A stretch of DNA of 52,757 nucleotides from contig CAIVKH010000021.1 of the NCBI GenBank assembly GCA_903906425.1, forward strand, positions 1 through 52,757, given 5' to 3'. This DNA comes from an uncultured bacterium (lineage in GTDB: Bacteria; Verrucomicrobiota; Kiritimatiellia; CAIVKH01). This document shows positions 6,647 through 17,249 of this stretch, in pieces. Position numbers and translations under genes: made by a program. The notes under the pieces are model-generated. The model had not been told where the DNA came from. It did no database searches and saw only the letters and a program-made list of their open reading frames with translations. The number at the start of each line of letters is the position of its first letter. Position 1 is the first letter of the stretch.

Positions 6647-9600
6647 TGGACAGGACTCTCAACATCCTTCACCTCGAGGACCGGCCGGCCGACGCCGAGC
6701 TGGCGCTGCGCGAATTGCGGCGCGAGGGCTTGAACGTCACGGTGCGGCGCGTCGAGACGGCGGACGCGCTGGCCGCCGCGCTGCGCGATCAGGAGTTTGA
6801 CATCATCCTCGCCGATTATGCGCTGCCAGGCTATGACGGCATCTCCGCTCTGAAACTCGCCCGCGAACAGCGCCCCGAAGTTCCCTTCATCTTCGTCTCC
6901 GGCACCATGGGCGAAGAACGCGCCATCGAGGCGATGCAGCACGGCGCGACCGATTATGTGCTCAAACAGCGCCTCGGGCGCCTCGGCCCGGCGGTGCGCC
7001 GCGCGCTGCACGAAGTCGTCGAGCTGGAGAAGCGCCAGCGGGCCGAGCAGGCCTTGCAGGAAAACCAGGAATTGCTGCGGCAGGTGATTGACTTGGTGCC
7101 TCATCACATCTTTGCCAAGGATCGCGAGGGCCGCTTCATCTTTGCGAACAGCGCCTCCGCTGCGTCCTCTGGCAACCAGCCTGGGGACCTGGTCGGAAAA
7201 CTCGGGTCGGAAATCCGGCCTCAGACCGATCAGGCCGCGAAATTCCACAGCGACGATCTGGAGGTGATCAAAAGCGGAAAGCCGAAATTCATCGCGGAAG
7301 AGGCGATCACCTATCCAGACGGCCAGGTTCATTTTCTCCAGACGACAAAGATTCCATTCACGCCGCCGGGTACGAACGAGCGGGCCGTCCTCGGCGTTGC
7401 GGTGGACATCACGGAGCTGCGCAAGGCCGAGGAAGATGTTCGCGCCAGCGAGGCCCGCCTGCGCGCATTCTGCACCGCACTGCCGGATGTCGCGCTGCTC
7501 CTCGATGAGGATGGCCGCTACGTCGAGGTTCTGACATCGGCCGATCATTTGCTCTACAAGGGAAGTGAAACCCTCATGGGCAAGACCCTCCCGGAGGTTT
7601 TCCCCGCCGACCAGGCCGCCGTTTTCATGGACGTCATCCGCCGCACGCTGGAAACCGGCGCAGTGCAGATTATCGAATATGCAATGCAACTGGAGGGCGG
7701 GCAGACCTGGTTCGATGGGCATGTCGCGCCCGTCACAGCGTTCAAGTCGGCGAAGCGGATGGTCGTCTTTCTCGCGCGGGACATCACCGAGCGCAAACGG
7801 GCGGAGGCGGCGATACGCGAGAGTGAGAAACACTTTCGTTCGCTGTTCGAAAACATGCTCAGCGGTTATGCACATTGCCGCCTGATTTATGAAAACGGCG
7901 AGGCGGTGGACTATGAATACCTGGCAGCAAACGAGGCGTTCGAGAGAGTCTCCGGCCTGAAAGACGTTGTTGGCAAAAGAGTGAGCGAGGTGGTTCCCGG
8001 ATATTGCCGGGACAATCCGGATTCGATGGCTTATTTCAGCGGCGTTGCGAAAAGCGGAAAGCCGACACGATGGGAACATTATCTTGCCGCATTGAACCGC
8101 TGGTTTTCATTTTCCACCTATTGCCCGGCACCGGGCGAGTTCGTTGTGATCTGCGAAAACATCACGGAACGCAAGCGCGCGGAGGACACCTTGCGCGCAA
8201 GCGAGGAGCGCTACCGGTTGCTCGCGGAGAACACCGAGGACTTCGTGGTGCTGAACGACACGAAGGGGAACAATCTTTTCATCAGTCCGTCCTTCTATCG
8301 CGTGACCGGCTGGACGCCTGCTGAGAACAAGCCCGACGACTGGAAGGCGCGGATGCATCCGGATGATCTGGCCGTCATCAGGAAAGCCCGCGATGCGAAC
8401 CTCACGTGCGAACCGACGACCATCGAACATCGCGTCCGCTGCCGCGATGGTTCGTGGCTCTGGGTCGAGGCGCGGTGCAAGCCGATTTGCGACTCCAACG
8501 GACATGTCGAAAATCTCCTGGTCATGTCGCGCGACATCACGCGCCGCAAACAGGTCGAGGGCGAATTGCGCGGCAGCGAAGCGGAGTTCCGCGCCATGTT
8601 CGAGACCGCCTCCATCGGAATAGCGCAGGCCGACCTGAAGACCGGGCAATGGGTGCGTGTGAACCAGAAGATGTGCGCGATCACGGGCTACACGACCGAT
8701 GAGCTGCTCCAGAAGCGCGTCTCGGAGATCACGCACCCGGATGACCGGCAGAGGGATTGGGACGCCTTCCAACGCGTCGTGCGCGGCGAGACGCCGGACT
8801 ATCGCATCGAAAAGCGCTACGTGCGCAAGAACGGCACCGAGGCCTGGGTGAACGTGAACATGACCGTCATCCGCGACGCGGCCGGCCAGCCGGTACGCAC
8901 CATGGCGACGATCGAGGACATCACCGAACGCCGGCGGGCGATGGAATCGCAGGCCCGCCTGGTGACGGCGGTCGAGCAGTCTCCCGAGACGATTGTGATC
9001 ACCGACACGAATGGCATGATCGTGTATGCCAACCCGGCCTTCGAGAGGATCACCGGTTATACCCGTGCGGAAGCGCTTGGCCAGAATCCGCGCGTCCTCA
9101 AGAGCGGCAAACACGGCGAGGAGTTTTACCGCGAGATGTGGGCCACGCTGAGCGCCGGCCAGGTCTGGAGCGGACACCTCGTCAACAAGCGCAAGGACGG
9201 CACGCTCTACGAGGAGGACGCCACCATCTCGCCGGTCTTCGATGCCGCGGGCAAGATCATCAACTATGTGGCCGTCAAACGCGACGTGACGGCCGAGCTT
9301 CGCCTCGAGTCCCAGTTCCGGCAGGCGCAAAAAATGGAAGTGATCGGGCATCTCGCCGCGGGCGTCGCCCACGACTTCAACAATATGTTGCAGGCCATCC
9401 TCGGCTTCACCGAGATCCTGCTCGGCGAGACCGCGCCGGAAACGACGCAACATGCCGACCTGCTCGAAATCAAGAAGACCAGCGGGCGCGCCGCCGACCT
9501 GACGCGCCAGCTCCTCGCGCTGGGCCGCAAGCAAAACCTCGACCAGCGCGTCACCGACGTGAACAAGCTCATCGAGGAATTCAACAAGATGCTTCACCGC

Positions 9601-10473
9601 GTCATCGGCGAGGACATCAAGATTGAATTCGATCTCGCGCCGGATCTCGACCGCGTGATGGCCGATCATGGCCAGCTCGGGCAGGTGCTGCTCAACCTCG
9701 CGGTCAACGCGCGCGATGCCATGCCGCGCGGCGGGCGGCTCGTTTTTTCCACGTCGTGCAGGACATTTTCCGCAAACGACCTGGCCGTGCATCCCGGCGT
9801 GGGCGCGGGCCGTTTCATCTGCACCGCGGTGTCCGACACGGGCACCGGCATGTCGCGCGAAATTCTGGAAAGACTTTTCGAACCTTTCTTCACCACGAAG
9901 GAACCCGGCAAGGGCACGGGCCTGGGCCTGGCCACCTCCTACGGCATCGTCCGCCAGCACGGCGGCTGGCTGGACGCCTATTCCGAACTCGGCCAGGGCT
10001 CCACCTTCCGGCTCTATCTTCCCGTCGTCGAGCGCACGCCCGCCCCGCTGGAAATCGAACCCGCCGCGAAACCGGCATCGGCCGAATCCCTCGGGGGTTC
10101 CGGCCGGCACATTCTCTTCGTCGAGGACGAGGCGCTCATTCGCTCGATGATCAAGCGCCACCTTGAACGCAACGGCTATCGCGTCACCCTTGCGGCCAGT
10201 GCCGGCGAAGCGAAAAGACAATTCACGCTTGCCGCCGGCAACTATGATCTGGTCCTCACCGACGTGGTCCTGCCCGACCAGAACGGCATTGAAATGCTCC
10301 AGGAGTTTGTTGCAAGAAAACCGGACCTGCGCGTGCTCATCAGCAGCGGCTACACCGACAACGACAAACGCTGGCCCGTAATTCTCGAACGCAAGTGGCC
10401 CTTCATCGGCAAGCCCTACTCGATGTCCGAACTGCTCGAAGCCCTGCGCCGCGTCTTCGCCGGCGCACCGTGA
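6643..10473 (+). CDS. Hybrid histidine kinase: REC - about 6 PAS - HisKA - HATPase - REC
   Basis: 1276 residues. An N-terminal receiver (about 6-125) has acceptor D58 ([13 protein letters not shown]). About six PAS modules follow (roughly 145-890), each ending in DIT-R(K/R). HisKA has [10 protein letters not shown] (H910), a class with an Asp-Phe-Asn-Asn H box. The ATPase has the N box [12 protein letters not shown] and [15 protein letters not shown]-terminal receiver (about 1150-1275) has D1207 ([13 protein letters not shown]). No membrane segment is visible. The receivers at both ends suggest input from another kinase, perhaps via the coupled regulator just upstream, and an internal phosphorelay. 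Its kinase-receiver half is a close paralogue of the protein encoded at 10655. Confidence 0.92.
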   Translation: MMDRTLNILHLEDRPADAELALRELRREGLNVTVRRVETADALAAALRDQEFDIILADYALPGYDGISALKLAREQRPEVPFIFVSGTMGEERAIEAMQHGATDYVLKQRLGRLGPAVRRALHEVVELEKRQRAEQALQENQELLRQVIDLVPHHIFAKDREGRFIFANSASAASSGNQPGDLVGKLGSEIRPQTDQAAKFHSDDLEVIKSGKPKFIAEEAITYPDGQVHFLQTTKIPFTPPGTNERAVLGVAVDITELRKAEEDVRASEARLRAFCTALPDVALLLDEDGRYVEVLTSADHLLYKGSETLMGKTLPEVFPADQAAVFMDVIRRTLETGAVQIIEYAMQLEGGQTWFDGHVAPVTAFKSAKRMVVFLARDITERKRAEAAIRESEKHFRSLFENMLSGYAHCRLIYENGEAVDYEYLAANEAFERVSGLKDVVGKRVSEVVPGYCRDNPDSMAYFSGVAKSGKPTRWEHYLAALNRWFSFSTYCPAPGEFVVICENITERKRAEDTLRASEERYRLLAENTEDFVVLNDTKGNNLFISPSFYRVTGWTPAENKPDDWKARMHPDDLAVIRKARDANLTCEPTTIEHRVRCRDGSWLWVEARCKPICDSNGHVENLLVMSRDITRRKQVEGELRGSEAEFRAMFETASIGIAQADLKTGQWVRVNQKMCAITGYTTDELLQKRVSEITHPDDRQRDWDAFQRVVRGETPDYRIEKRYVRKNGTEAWVNVNMTVIRDAAGQPVRTMATIEDITERRRAMESQARLVTAVEQSPETIVITDTNGMIVYANPAFERITGYTRAEALGQNPRVLKSGKHGEEFYREMWATLSAGQVWSGHLVNKRKDGTLYEEDATISPVFDAAGKIINYVAVKRDVTAELRLESQFRQAQKMEVIGHLAAGVAHDFNNMLQAILGFTEILLGETAPETTQHADLLEIKKTSGRAADLTRQLLALGRKQNLDQRVTDVNKLIEEFNKMLHRVIGEDIKIEFDLAPDLDRVMADHGQLGQVLLNLAVNARDAMPRGGRLVFSTSCRTFSANDLAVHPGVGAGRFICTAVSDTGTGMSREILERLFEPFFTTKEPGKGTGLGLATSYGIVRQHGGWLDAYSELGQGSTFRLYLPVVERTPAPLEIEPAAKPASAESLGGSGRHILFVEDEALIRSMIKRHLERNGYRVTLAASAGEAKRQFTLAAGNYDLVLTDVVLPDQNGIEMLQEFVARKPDLRVLISSGYTDNDKRWPVILERKWPFIGKPYSMSELLEALRRVFAGAP

Positions 10474-10483
10474 GGCCGCACTT

Positions 10484-10530
10484 TTCCAATCATTGGAAGT
10501 TTGCGCGTCCGCAATTTCCAATGATTGGAG
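10484..10530. repeat. Paired TTCCAAT palindromes, pair 3
   Basis: TTCCAATCATTGGAA (10484) and TTCCAATGATTGGAG (10516), 32 bp apart. It begins 11 bp after the stop of the kinase at 6643 and ends 125 bp before the next kinase. GCA and TGCG flanks are visible on the first copy. Confidence 0.9.
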
Positions 10531-10654
10531 AAAACGCTGGCGCGGGGGGCGGGGGGCGATAGAGTGGCGCGCGTCACGGATCAGGCAATTTCGGATTTGC
10601 CGGCGGGTGGGGTTCCGTGTGTGAATTTGTTTCGGGTCCGCCGGGAGTAATTTA

Positions 10655-13600
10655 ATGCGAAGAGAGCTGTTCATCCGGGCCGCGCGAGTCGCAGGCATCT
10701 ATGCCGCCGTCGCCACCGTCTGGATTGTGTTTTCCGACCGCGCCACCGCGCTGCTTTTTTCCACCATGGCGGACTATGAGGCGGCCTCGACGGTCAAGGG
10801 CTGCGCGTTCGTGGCCGTGACGGCCATCCTGCTGTTTGCACTTTTCCGCCGCGAGCTGTCGGCCCACAGGGCGGAGCTTGAAAAAAGATTCCTGTCGCAA
10901 AAATGGCTCAAGATGATGACGGAGCACACGAAGGACATCGTCTTCTTCAAGGACCGGGAGGGGCGCTATCTGTTCGCCAACCGGGCGGCGGAGGAGATGC
11001 CGGCCGTCCCGGTGGGCGATATGATCGGGCTGGACAACCGGCAGCTGTTCCCGCCGGAGGAGGCGCGCGCGATGATGGAGCGCGACCGCAGGGTGCTGGA
11101 GACGGGGCAGATTGAAACATACGAGCAGACGCTCACGGACTCGAAGGGCCAGCAGCGGCATCTGCTGGCCACCAAGGGGCCGCTGCACGATGCGTCCAAC
11201 GAAATCATCGGCACGTTCGGTATCATGCGCGACATCACCGAGCGGCAGGACGCGGAGGCGAAGTTGCGCGAGAGCGAATCGCTGCTGCGCGCCATCGCGG
11301 AAAATTCCACGGACGTCATCTTCGTGAAAGACCGGGAGTGCCGGTTCGTTTTCATGAATCCGGCGGGCTACCGGTTCAACGGCACGACGCCGGAGAAGTT
11401 GCTCGGGCGCTCCAAGGCGGATTTTCATCCGAACTCGGACGAGGCGGCGCAGTTCAATGCGGACGATTTGCGCGTGATGGAATCGCGCCGGGAGGAGATC
11501 ATCGAGGAGTCGATCAGCGCGGCCGACGGGACGCGGCACGTGTTCCTCACGACCAAGGCGCCGCGATTCAACGACCAGGGCCAGGTCATCGGGTTGATCG
11601 GCATCGCGCACGACATTACGGAGCGCAAGCTGGCCGAGGATGCGCTGCGCGAGAGCGAGGGCATGTACCGGTCGCTTTTTGAGAACATGCTCAACGGGTT
11701 TGCCTATTGCCGGATGATTTTCGAGGACGGCCAGCCGGTGGATTTCACCTACCTGAAGGTGAACGAGAATTTCGCAAAGCTGACGGGGCTGAAGAATGTC
11801 GAGGGGAAGAACGTTTCCGAGGCGATCCCCGGCCTCCGCGAGGCGGACCCGAAGCTGTTGGAGATTTACGGGCGCGTCGCAATGACGGGGCAGCCGGAGC
11901 GATTCGAGACCTACGTGGAGGCGTTGAAGGACTGGTATTCAATCTCGGTCTATTGCCCGCAACGCGAATATTTCGTCGCGGTGTTCGACGTGGTCACGGA
12001 GCGCAAGGCGGCCGAGCAGAAGCTGCGCGAAAATGAAGAGCTGCTCAAGATGGCGATGGCCGCCTCGCACATGGGCGCGTTCCGCTGGAATGTTCAGACC
12101 AACAAAATCACCTACTCGCCGGAAAGCCTCGCAATCCTCGACCTGGCCCCGTTCGAGGACAGCTTCGAGGCGGTCGCGCGCCTGCTGCATCCGGAAGATT
12201 CCCTGCGCGTGATGGCCGCCATGAATTCCGCGCTGGCCAATGGAACGGAATTCCACGAGGAGTTCCGCATCATCCGGCAGGACGGGAAACTCCGCTGGCT
12301 CTCCCACTGGGCGCGCGCAACCAACGATGCGGCGGGACAGCCGTTGGCGGTGTCCGGAACCATCATGGATATCACGGCGCACAAGGAGGCGGAGCTTGCT
12401 CTGGAGGACAAGAACGAACTTCTCCGGGAAGTGAGCGAGGCGGCGCACATCGGCGGCTGGTCGTTCGACGTCGCGACACGCGCCGGATCGTGGACGGATG
12501 AAATCGCGCGCATTCACGACCTGGATCCGTGTATCGTTCCGAACGTCGATTTCGGCCTGGAGTTTTATCCCGGCGAATCAAGGACGCGCATGGAATCCGC
12601 CGTGAAGGCCGCCATCGAGTCCGGTACGCCGTTCGACCTGGAGCTGGAGCTGGTGTCGGCGCGGGGGATCCACAAATGGGTGCGGTCCATCGGAATTCCC
12701 GTCAGGCAGGATGGCCGCGTCGTGCGCGTGCGCGGCGCCATGCAGGACATCACGCGGAGCAAACACGCCGAGGAGGATTCCTCCCGGCTTGCCACCATTG
12801 TCGAGCAGGCCGCCGAGTGCATCGTGATCACCGACGCCAACGGCATCATTCAATATGTCAACCCCGCCTTCGAGCGCGTCACCGGCTATCATCGCAGCGA
12901 AGTCGCCGGCCAGAATCCGCGCGTGCTCAAAAGCGGCAGGCAGGACGCGGGCTATTACCGGCAGATGTGGCAGGTCCTTTCGCGCGGCGAGGTCTGGAAG
13001 GGCCACTTCATCAACAAGCGGAAGGACGGCACGCTCTACGAGGAGGAGGCGACCATCTCGCCGGTGCGCGATCCCGCCGGCCGCATCGCCGGCTACGTCG
13101 CGATCAAGCGCGACGTGACCGAGCACGTCATGCTCCAGGCGCACACCGAGAAATTGCAGGCGCAGTTTCTCCAGGCGCAGAAGATGGCAACGATCGGCCG
13201 GCTCGCCGCGGGCGTCGCCCACGATTTCAACAACCTGCTGCTGGCGATCCTCGGCTACTCGGAAATCCTGCTGGATGAAATCCCGCCGGACACCACGCAA
13301 CATGCCGACGTGCTCGAAATCCAGAAGACCGGCAAACGCGCCGCCGAGCTGACGAAACAGCTCCTCGCGCTGGGCCGCAAACAGAATCTCGACCAGCGCC
13401 TCACCGACGTGAACGTCCTCATCGAGGATCTGAACAAGATGCTCCACCGCGTCATCGGCGAGGACATCTCAATTGAATTCAATCTCGCGCCGGACCTCGA
13501 CCGCGTGATGGCCGACCACGGCCAGATCGGGCAGGTGCTGCTCAACCTGGCGGTCAACGCGCGCGACGCCATGCCGCGCGGCGGCCGCCTCGTATTCTCC

Positions 13601-14323
13601 ACCTCCGCCCGCACGTTCGCCGAGGACGACCTCGCCCTGCATCCCGGCGTCGGCCCCGGCCACTTCGTGAGCATCTCTGCGACCGACACGGGCACCGGAA
13701 TGTCGCGCGAAGTTCTCGGGAAACTCTTCGAGCCATTCTTCACCACGAAGGATCCCGGCAAGGGCACGGGCCTCGGCCTGGCCACCTCCTATGGCATCGC
13801 CCGCCAGCACGGCGGCTGGCTCGACGTGTATTCCGAACCCGGCCAGGGCTCCACCTTCCGCCTGTACCTTCCCATCGTCGAGCGCACCGCCGGGTCGTCC
13901 GAAATCATCGCCGCCGCGAAGCCGGCCCCGGTCGCGGAACTCAAAGGCGCCGGCCAGCACATCCTTTTTGTCGAGGACGAGGAGACGATCCGCACGATGA
14001 TCCAGCGCCAGCTCGAACGCAGCAACTACCGCGTCATCGTCGCCGCCGACGCCGGCGAGGCGCGCGAACTCTTCGACCTGGCCGGCGGAAAATTCGACCT
14101 GGTCCTCACCGACGTGATCCTGCCCGACCGCAGCGGCATCGAACTGCTCGATGAACTGCTCGCGAAAAAGCCGGACCTGCGCGTGCTGGTCAGCAGCGGC
14201 TACACCGACAACGAAAAGCGCTGGCCCGTCATCCTCGAACGCAAATGGCCGTTCATCGGCAAGCCCTATTCGATCACCGACCTGCTCGAAGCCGTTCACC
14301 GCGTCTTCGCCGCCGCGCGTTGA
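10655..14323 (+). CDS. Membrane-anchored hybrid histidine kinase: TM - about 6 PAS - HisKA - HATPase - REC
   Basis: 1222 residues; GGGAGT lies before the ATG. Two hydrophobic helices (about 9-30 and 46-66) bracket a short external loop, then multiple PAS modules (about 80-830). The module [20 protein letters not shown] (about 335-450) nearly duplicates the PAS domain of the kinase at 4906. HisKA has [10 protein letters not shown] (H856), then the HATPase ([13 protein letters not shown]), and a terminal receiver has D1153 ([13 protein letters not shown]). From about residue 700 onward it is closely similar to the kinase encoded at 6643, so the two are tandem duplicates that differ in the N-terminus (receiver versus membrane anchor). 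Confidence 0.92.
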   Translation: MRRELFIRAARVAGIYAAVATVWIVFSDRATALLFSTMADYEAASTVKGCAFVAVTAILLFALFRRELSAHRAELEKRFLSQKWLKMMTEHTKDIVFFKDREGRYLFANRAAEEMPAVPVGDMIGLDNRQLFPPEEARAMMERDRRVLETGQIETYEQTLTDSKGQQRHLLATKGPLHDASNEIIGTFGIMRDITERQDAEAKLRESESLLRAIAENSTDVIFVKDRECRFVFMNPAGYRFNGTTPEKLLGRSKADFHPNSDEAAQFNADDLRVMESRREEIIEESISAADGTRHVFLTTKAPRFNDQGQVIGLIGIAHDITERKLAEDALRESEGMYRSLFENMLNGFAYCRMIFEDGQPVDFTYLKVNENFAKLTGLKNVEGKNVSEAIPGLREADPKLLEIYGRVAMTGQPERFETYVEALKDWYSISVYCPQREYFVAVFDVVTERKAAEQKLRENEELLKMAMAASHMGAFRWNVQTNKITYSPESLAILDLAPFEDSFEAVARLLHPEDSLRVMAAMNSALANGTEFHEEFRIIRQDGKLRWLSHWARATNDAAGQPLAVSGTIMDITAHKEAELALEDKNELLREVSEAAHIGGWSFDVATRAGSWTDEIARIHDLDPCIVPNVDFGLEFYPGESRTRMESAVKAAIESGTPFDLELELVSARGIHKWVRSIGIPVRQDGRVVRVRGAMQDITRSKHAEEDSSRLATIVEQAAECIVITDANGIIQYVNPAFERVTGYHRSEVAGQNPRVLKSGRQDAGYYRQMWQVLSRGEVWKGHFINKRKDGTLYEEEATISPVRDPAGRIAGYVAIKRDVTEHVMLQAHTEKLQAQFLQAQKMATIGRLAAGVAHDFNNLLLAILGYSEILLDEIPPDTTQHADVLEIQKTGKRAAELTKQLLALGRKQNLDQRLTDVNVLIEDLNKMLHRVIGEDISIEFNLAPDLDRVMADHGQIGQVLLNLAVNARDAMPRGGRLVFSTSARTFAEDDLALHPGVGPGHFVSISATDTGTGMSREVLGKLFEPFFTTKDPGKGTGLGLATSYGIARQHGGWLDVYSEPGQGSTFRLYLPIVERTAGSSEIIAAAKPAPVAELKGAGQHILFVEDEETIRTMIQRQLERSNYRVIVAADAGEARELFDLAGGKFDLVLTDVILPDRSGIELLDELLAKKPDLRVLVSSGYTDNEKRWPVILERKWPFIGKPYSITDLLEAVHRVFAAAR

Positions 14324-14331
14324 CCGCACAC

Positions 14332-14378
14332 TTCCAATGATTGGAACTTTGCGGCTCGAGTTGTTCCAATGATTGGAA
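14332..14378. repeat. Paired TTCCAAT palindromes, pair 4
   Basis: TTCCAATGATTGGAA (14332) and TTCCAATGATTGGAA (14364), two perfect copies 32 bp apart. It starts 9 bp after the kinase stop and ends 38 bp before the chosen start of the beta-helix gene. Confidence 0.92.
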
Positions 14379-14416
14379 AATATGCTGGCATGATGCATCG
14401 CACCAAAGGACTTCCA

Positions 14417-16144
14417 ATGAACCGATCGCTGTTTCTCAATGCCGCTGCAATCCTGATCCTCTCGCTCGCGGCCGGCCGCGGTCTCGCCGATGCGGGGCGC
14501 GCGGCGGCAAATGGCGGCGACGGGCCGGTGCTGGAGTCGCCGACGCTGCTTTCGCTCGGCGTGCATTGGATCGTCGAGGGCGACGAGAACACGAATGCCG
14601 CGATCGCGATGGCGTGGCGCGCGGCGGGCGGTGCGTGGCGGAATGTCGCGCCGCTGTGGCGCGTCGAGAAGGGCGCGCAGAAGACGCCGAAGGGAAGCAG
14701 CGTCGAGGTGCCGGAGGGCGCGTGGCTGTTCGCGGGCAGCGCGGTGCTGCTCGATCCGGGGGCGGACTACGAATTGAAGCTGACGCTCGCCGATCCCGAT
14801 GGCGGCAATCGCGAGGCACTGTTGAAGGCGCGGACGGCGTCGGAGCCGGTGGCGCCCGCCGATGCGAAAGTATTTCACGTCGCGCCGGGCGATGGCGGCG
14901 GCAGCGGCAGCGAGGCCGATCCGTTCCGCGGGCTTGCCGCGGCGCAGGCGGCGGCGAAGCCGGGGATGATCTTCCTGCTTCATGCCGGCACGTATCCGGG
15001 CGGCTTCAATGTTTCCAAAAGCGGCGAGCCGGGCCGGCCCATCGTGTGGCGCGGCGCTGGCGACGGCGAGGCGATCCTGGACGGCCAGGGCGCGGCGGCG
15101 ACGCGGCCGTCAACAACCGTGGTGGTGAATGGCATGCACGATGTATGGTTCGAGGCGCTGACCATCCGCAACGCGCAGTGGGCGTTCGTCGGTCACGAGG
15201 CATCGCGGATCGTCGTGCGGCGCTGCCATCTTCACAACGCCGAGTTCGGCATCACCGCAACGCGAAACAACAACGACGCGCTGCGCGGCTGGTTCATCAC
15301 GGACAATCTCATCGAGGGCCCCTCGACGTGGCCGCGCACCAAGGGCATCGAGGACGCGCGCGGAATCCAGATCAGCGGCGAGGGCCACGTCGTCGCCTAC
15401 AACCGCGTCCGCGGATTCGGCGACGGCATCGACACGTTTCCCTCGCGCCGCTGCGCGGACATTGATTTTCACAACAACGAAATTTCCGAATGCACCGACG
15501 ACGGCAGCGAGCTGGACTATTCCGAGCGCAACGTCCGCTGCTTCCTCAACCGCTACTCGAACATCTTTCAGGGCATCTCCGTGCAGCCGGTGTATGGCGG
15601 GCCCGTCTATGCCTTCCGCAACGCGCTCTTCAACGTCGTGCAGGAACCGTTCAAGATGCACAACGGCCCGTCGGGCGCGCTGTTCTTCCACAACACCTGC
15701 GCCAAGCAGGGCATGCCGCTGATCCTCCAGACGCGCGAACCGGTCCGCCACTGCGTGCTGCGCAACAACCTGTTCATCGGCACGACCGCCGCCTACGCCT
15801 ACGAAACGACCGCCCCGATGAAAGACTGCGACTTCGACTACGACGGCTTCGCCGGCGGCCCGTGGCCGATGTTTCTCAAATGGAATGGCCAGCGCTACCG
15901 GAACCTCGACGACGTGCATGCCAAAGCCCCCGTGTACAAACACGCCGTCCTCGTCACCGGCCTCACCCCGCCATCGGACTCCGCCAAACAATGCGAACCC
16001 GCCGACCTGCGCCTGCCCGCCGGCTGCGCCGCGATCGACGCCGGCGAACCGCTGCCCGGCTTCAACGATGGCTTCGCCGGACGCGCGCCCGACCTCGGCG
16101 CCTACGAACTCGGCGCGCCCCTTCCCCACTACGGCCCGCGATGA
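14417..16144 (+). CDS. Secreted right-handed parallel beta-helix protein
   Basis: 575 residues from ATG 14417 (AAAGGA 7 bases upstream). An in-frame ATG at 14369 lies inside the palindrome and was not chosen, because the peptide from 14417 (MNRSLFLNAAAILILSLAAG) is a proper signal sequence. Residues about 35-155 look like a beta-sandwich domain; from about 155 (FHVAPGDGGGSGSEADPFRG) a beta-helix typical of polysaccharide lyase-like secreted proteins begins (LHAGTYPGGF, RNAQWAF, DNLIEG). It ends CAAIDAGEPLPGFNDGFAGR...DLGAYELG, a C-terminal phrase common in PVC beta-helix proteins. Substrate and activity are unknown. The ending resembles the unit boundary phrases of the giant protein at the right edge. 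Confidence 0.85.
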   Translation: MNRSLFLNAAAILILSLAAGRGLADAGRAAANGGDGPVLESPTLLSLGVHWIVEGDENTNAAIAMAWRAAGGAWRNVAPLWRVEKGAQKTPKGSSVEVPEGAWLFAGSAVLLDPGADYELKLTLADPDGGNREALLKARTASEPVAPADAKVFHVAPGDGGGSGSEADPFRGLAAAQAAAKPGMIFLLHAGTYPGGFNVSKSGEPGRPIVWRGAGDGEAILDGQGAAATRPSTTVVVNGMHDVWFEALTIRNAQWAFVGHEASRIVVRRCHLHNAEFGITATRNNNDALRGWFITDNLIEGPSTWPRTKGIEDARGIQISGEGHVVAYNRVRGFGDGIDTFPSRRCADIDFHNNEISECTDDGSELDYSERNVRCFLNRYSNIFQGISVQPVYGGPVYAFRNALFNVVQEPFKMHNGPSGALFFHNTCAKQGMPLILQTREPVRHCVLRNNLFIGTTAAYAYETTAPMKDCDFDYDGFAGGPWPMFLKWNGQRYRNLDDVHAKAPVYKHAVLVTGLTPPSDSAKQCEPADLRLPAGCAAIDAGEPLPGFNDGFAGRAPDLGAYELGAPLPHYGPR

Positions 16145-16166
16145 CGATTTTCCTGTAGAGCGCAGC

Positions 16167-16214
16167 TTCCAATCATTGGAGAAAGCCGTGAACGCAGACT
16201 TCCAATCATTGGAA
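16167..16214. repeat. Paired TTCCAAT palindromes, pair 5 (33-bp spacing)
   Basis: TTCCAATCATTGGAG (16167) and TTCCAATCATTGGAA (16200). The spacing is 33 bp, the only pair in the window that is not 32. It begins 22 bp after the stop of the beta-helix gene. Confidence 0.9.
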
Positions 16215-16255
16215 ACTCTGGGAGCGGCACCGTCCCGCCGCCGCACTTTGGAACG

Positions 16256-16320
16256 GACCGCCTGAAGGCGGAACTACAAGCCACAGATCGGAAGTTCGTA
16301 GTCCCGGCTTCAGCCGGAAT
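16256..16320. repeat. REP-like inverted repeat
   Basis: ACCGCCTGAAGGCGGAACTAC and GTAGTCCCGGCTTCAGCCGG face each other across about 20 bases. Each arm is itself partly palindromic (CCGCC/GGCGG, CCGGCT/AGCCGG). It is a dispersed type of element in a region without genes. Confidence 0.6.
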
Positions 16321-16416
16321 CGGACTTGCGGGCGCTCTGCGGCCCATTCCCGATCAATGGCGCCCACGCTCCCGCCCAATCTTGCCTCAAACTGCGGGCA
16401 AGAGGGGCATCACTCC

Positions 16417-16708
16417 CATGCGGTTGGTCGGTCACTCCCATGCGGTGGAGGCATCCATCGCATGCGGTTGGTCGGTCACTCCCATGCGGCGGAGGCATCC
16501 ATCGCATGCGGTTGGTCGGTCACTCCCATGCGGCGGAGGCATCCATCGCATGCGGTTGGTCGGTCACTCCCATGCGGCGGAGGCATCAACCCCATGCGGT
16601 TGGTCGGTCACTCCCATGCGGCGGAGGCATCCATCGCATGCGGTTGGTCGGTCACTCCTATGCGGCGGAGGCATCCATCGCATGCGGTTGGTCGGTCACT
16701 CCCATGCG
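16417..16708 (+). repeat. 44-bp tandem repeat (minisatellite), about 6.6 copies
   Basis: CATGCGGTTGGTCGGTCACT begins a unit at 16417, 16461, 16505, 16549, 16593, 16637 and 16681, an exact 44-bp period with very few substitutions (CCATCG replaced by CAACCC in one unit, C to T in another). Within each unit CATGCGG occurs twice. Because 44 is not a multiple of 3 and the unit has no stops on the plus strand, all three plus frames stay open across the array. No spacer-repeat alternation is present, so it is not a CRISPR array. Confidence 0.95.
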
Positions 16709-16895
16709 ATGAGGCCATCACTTTCGGTCGTTTTTTGTCTGATTTCGAGAGGTTTGCACATCTTCCCGGCATGGTGCGGGGTGGGAAATAGGAACGTAGA
16801 GGCGGATCATGGCGCTGCTGGATGAGGTCAATCTCGACCAATTCGACTTTGACTCGCCCGCCGACGGGCCTGCGACGGGACTACGAACCTTTCTT

Positions 16896-17068
16896 GTAGC
16901 GACGCCGTGAGGCGTTTCTTTTCCGAACGCCCTCACGGGCGCGCTACCCAGATGACCGCACACGGAGACACGGAGGCACCGGGCTTTCAAACTCCGTGCC
17001 GCCGTGTCCCCATGAGAAGAAGCGTCCTCGGAGAAGCGCCCCATCTGCCCGGCGACAGGAATGTCGCC
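16896..17068. repeat. Cluster of three different palindromic repeats
   Basis: GTAGCG...CGTGAGGCGTT facing AACGCCCTCACGGGCGCGCTAC (16896-16947); GACACGGAGGCAC facing GTGCCGCCGTGTC (16967-16979 and 16996-17008); GGCGAC facing GTCGCC (17051-17068). Together with 16167-16320 and the minisatellite they fill the interval 16145-17249, in which I see no gene. Confidence 0.65.
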
Positions 17069-17102
17069 GCTCCTTGCCGGCGTGGGGGCACGCGTCGCCA
17101 AC

Positions 17103-17149
17103 TTCCAATGATTGGAAAGTCCGGGCGCGCAATTTTCCAATGGTTGGAG
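17103..17149. repeat. Paired TTCCAAT palindromes, pair 6
   Basis: TTCCAATGATTGGAA (17103) and TTCCAATGGTTGGAG (17135), 32 bp apart, ending 101 bp upstream of the ATG of the frameshifted gene. Confidence 0.9.
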
Positions 17150-17249
17150 AATTGAGGTGCGAGTGGTTTCACATGTTGTAAATCGGGTTTCGTGTCTTTC
17201 CGGTCATGGGGAGGCATCGGTGTGAGGCCAGCGTGGAGATGGTCTGCAA

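Noticed and set aside
10484..10530. Palindromes as RNA hairpin terminators
   Set aside because: The core folds only into a 5-bp stem with a 5-base loop, no U-run follows, and pairs inside signal-peptide codons of expressed operons could not terminate transcription.
8107..10698. 863-codon frame on the minus strand under the hybrid kinase
   Set aside because: It is antisense to a clear kinase gene and shows no domain; such long shadows are common in GC-rich genes.
16417..16708. CRISPR array
   Set aside because: The 44-bp units follow each other directly with no unique spacers, and no cas genes are near.
16326..16825. Three overlapping protein-coding frames over the minisatellite
   Set aside because: They are open only because the 44-bp unit lacks stops on the plus strand. 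There is no ribosome site, no folded-protein composition and no domain.
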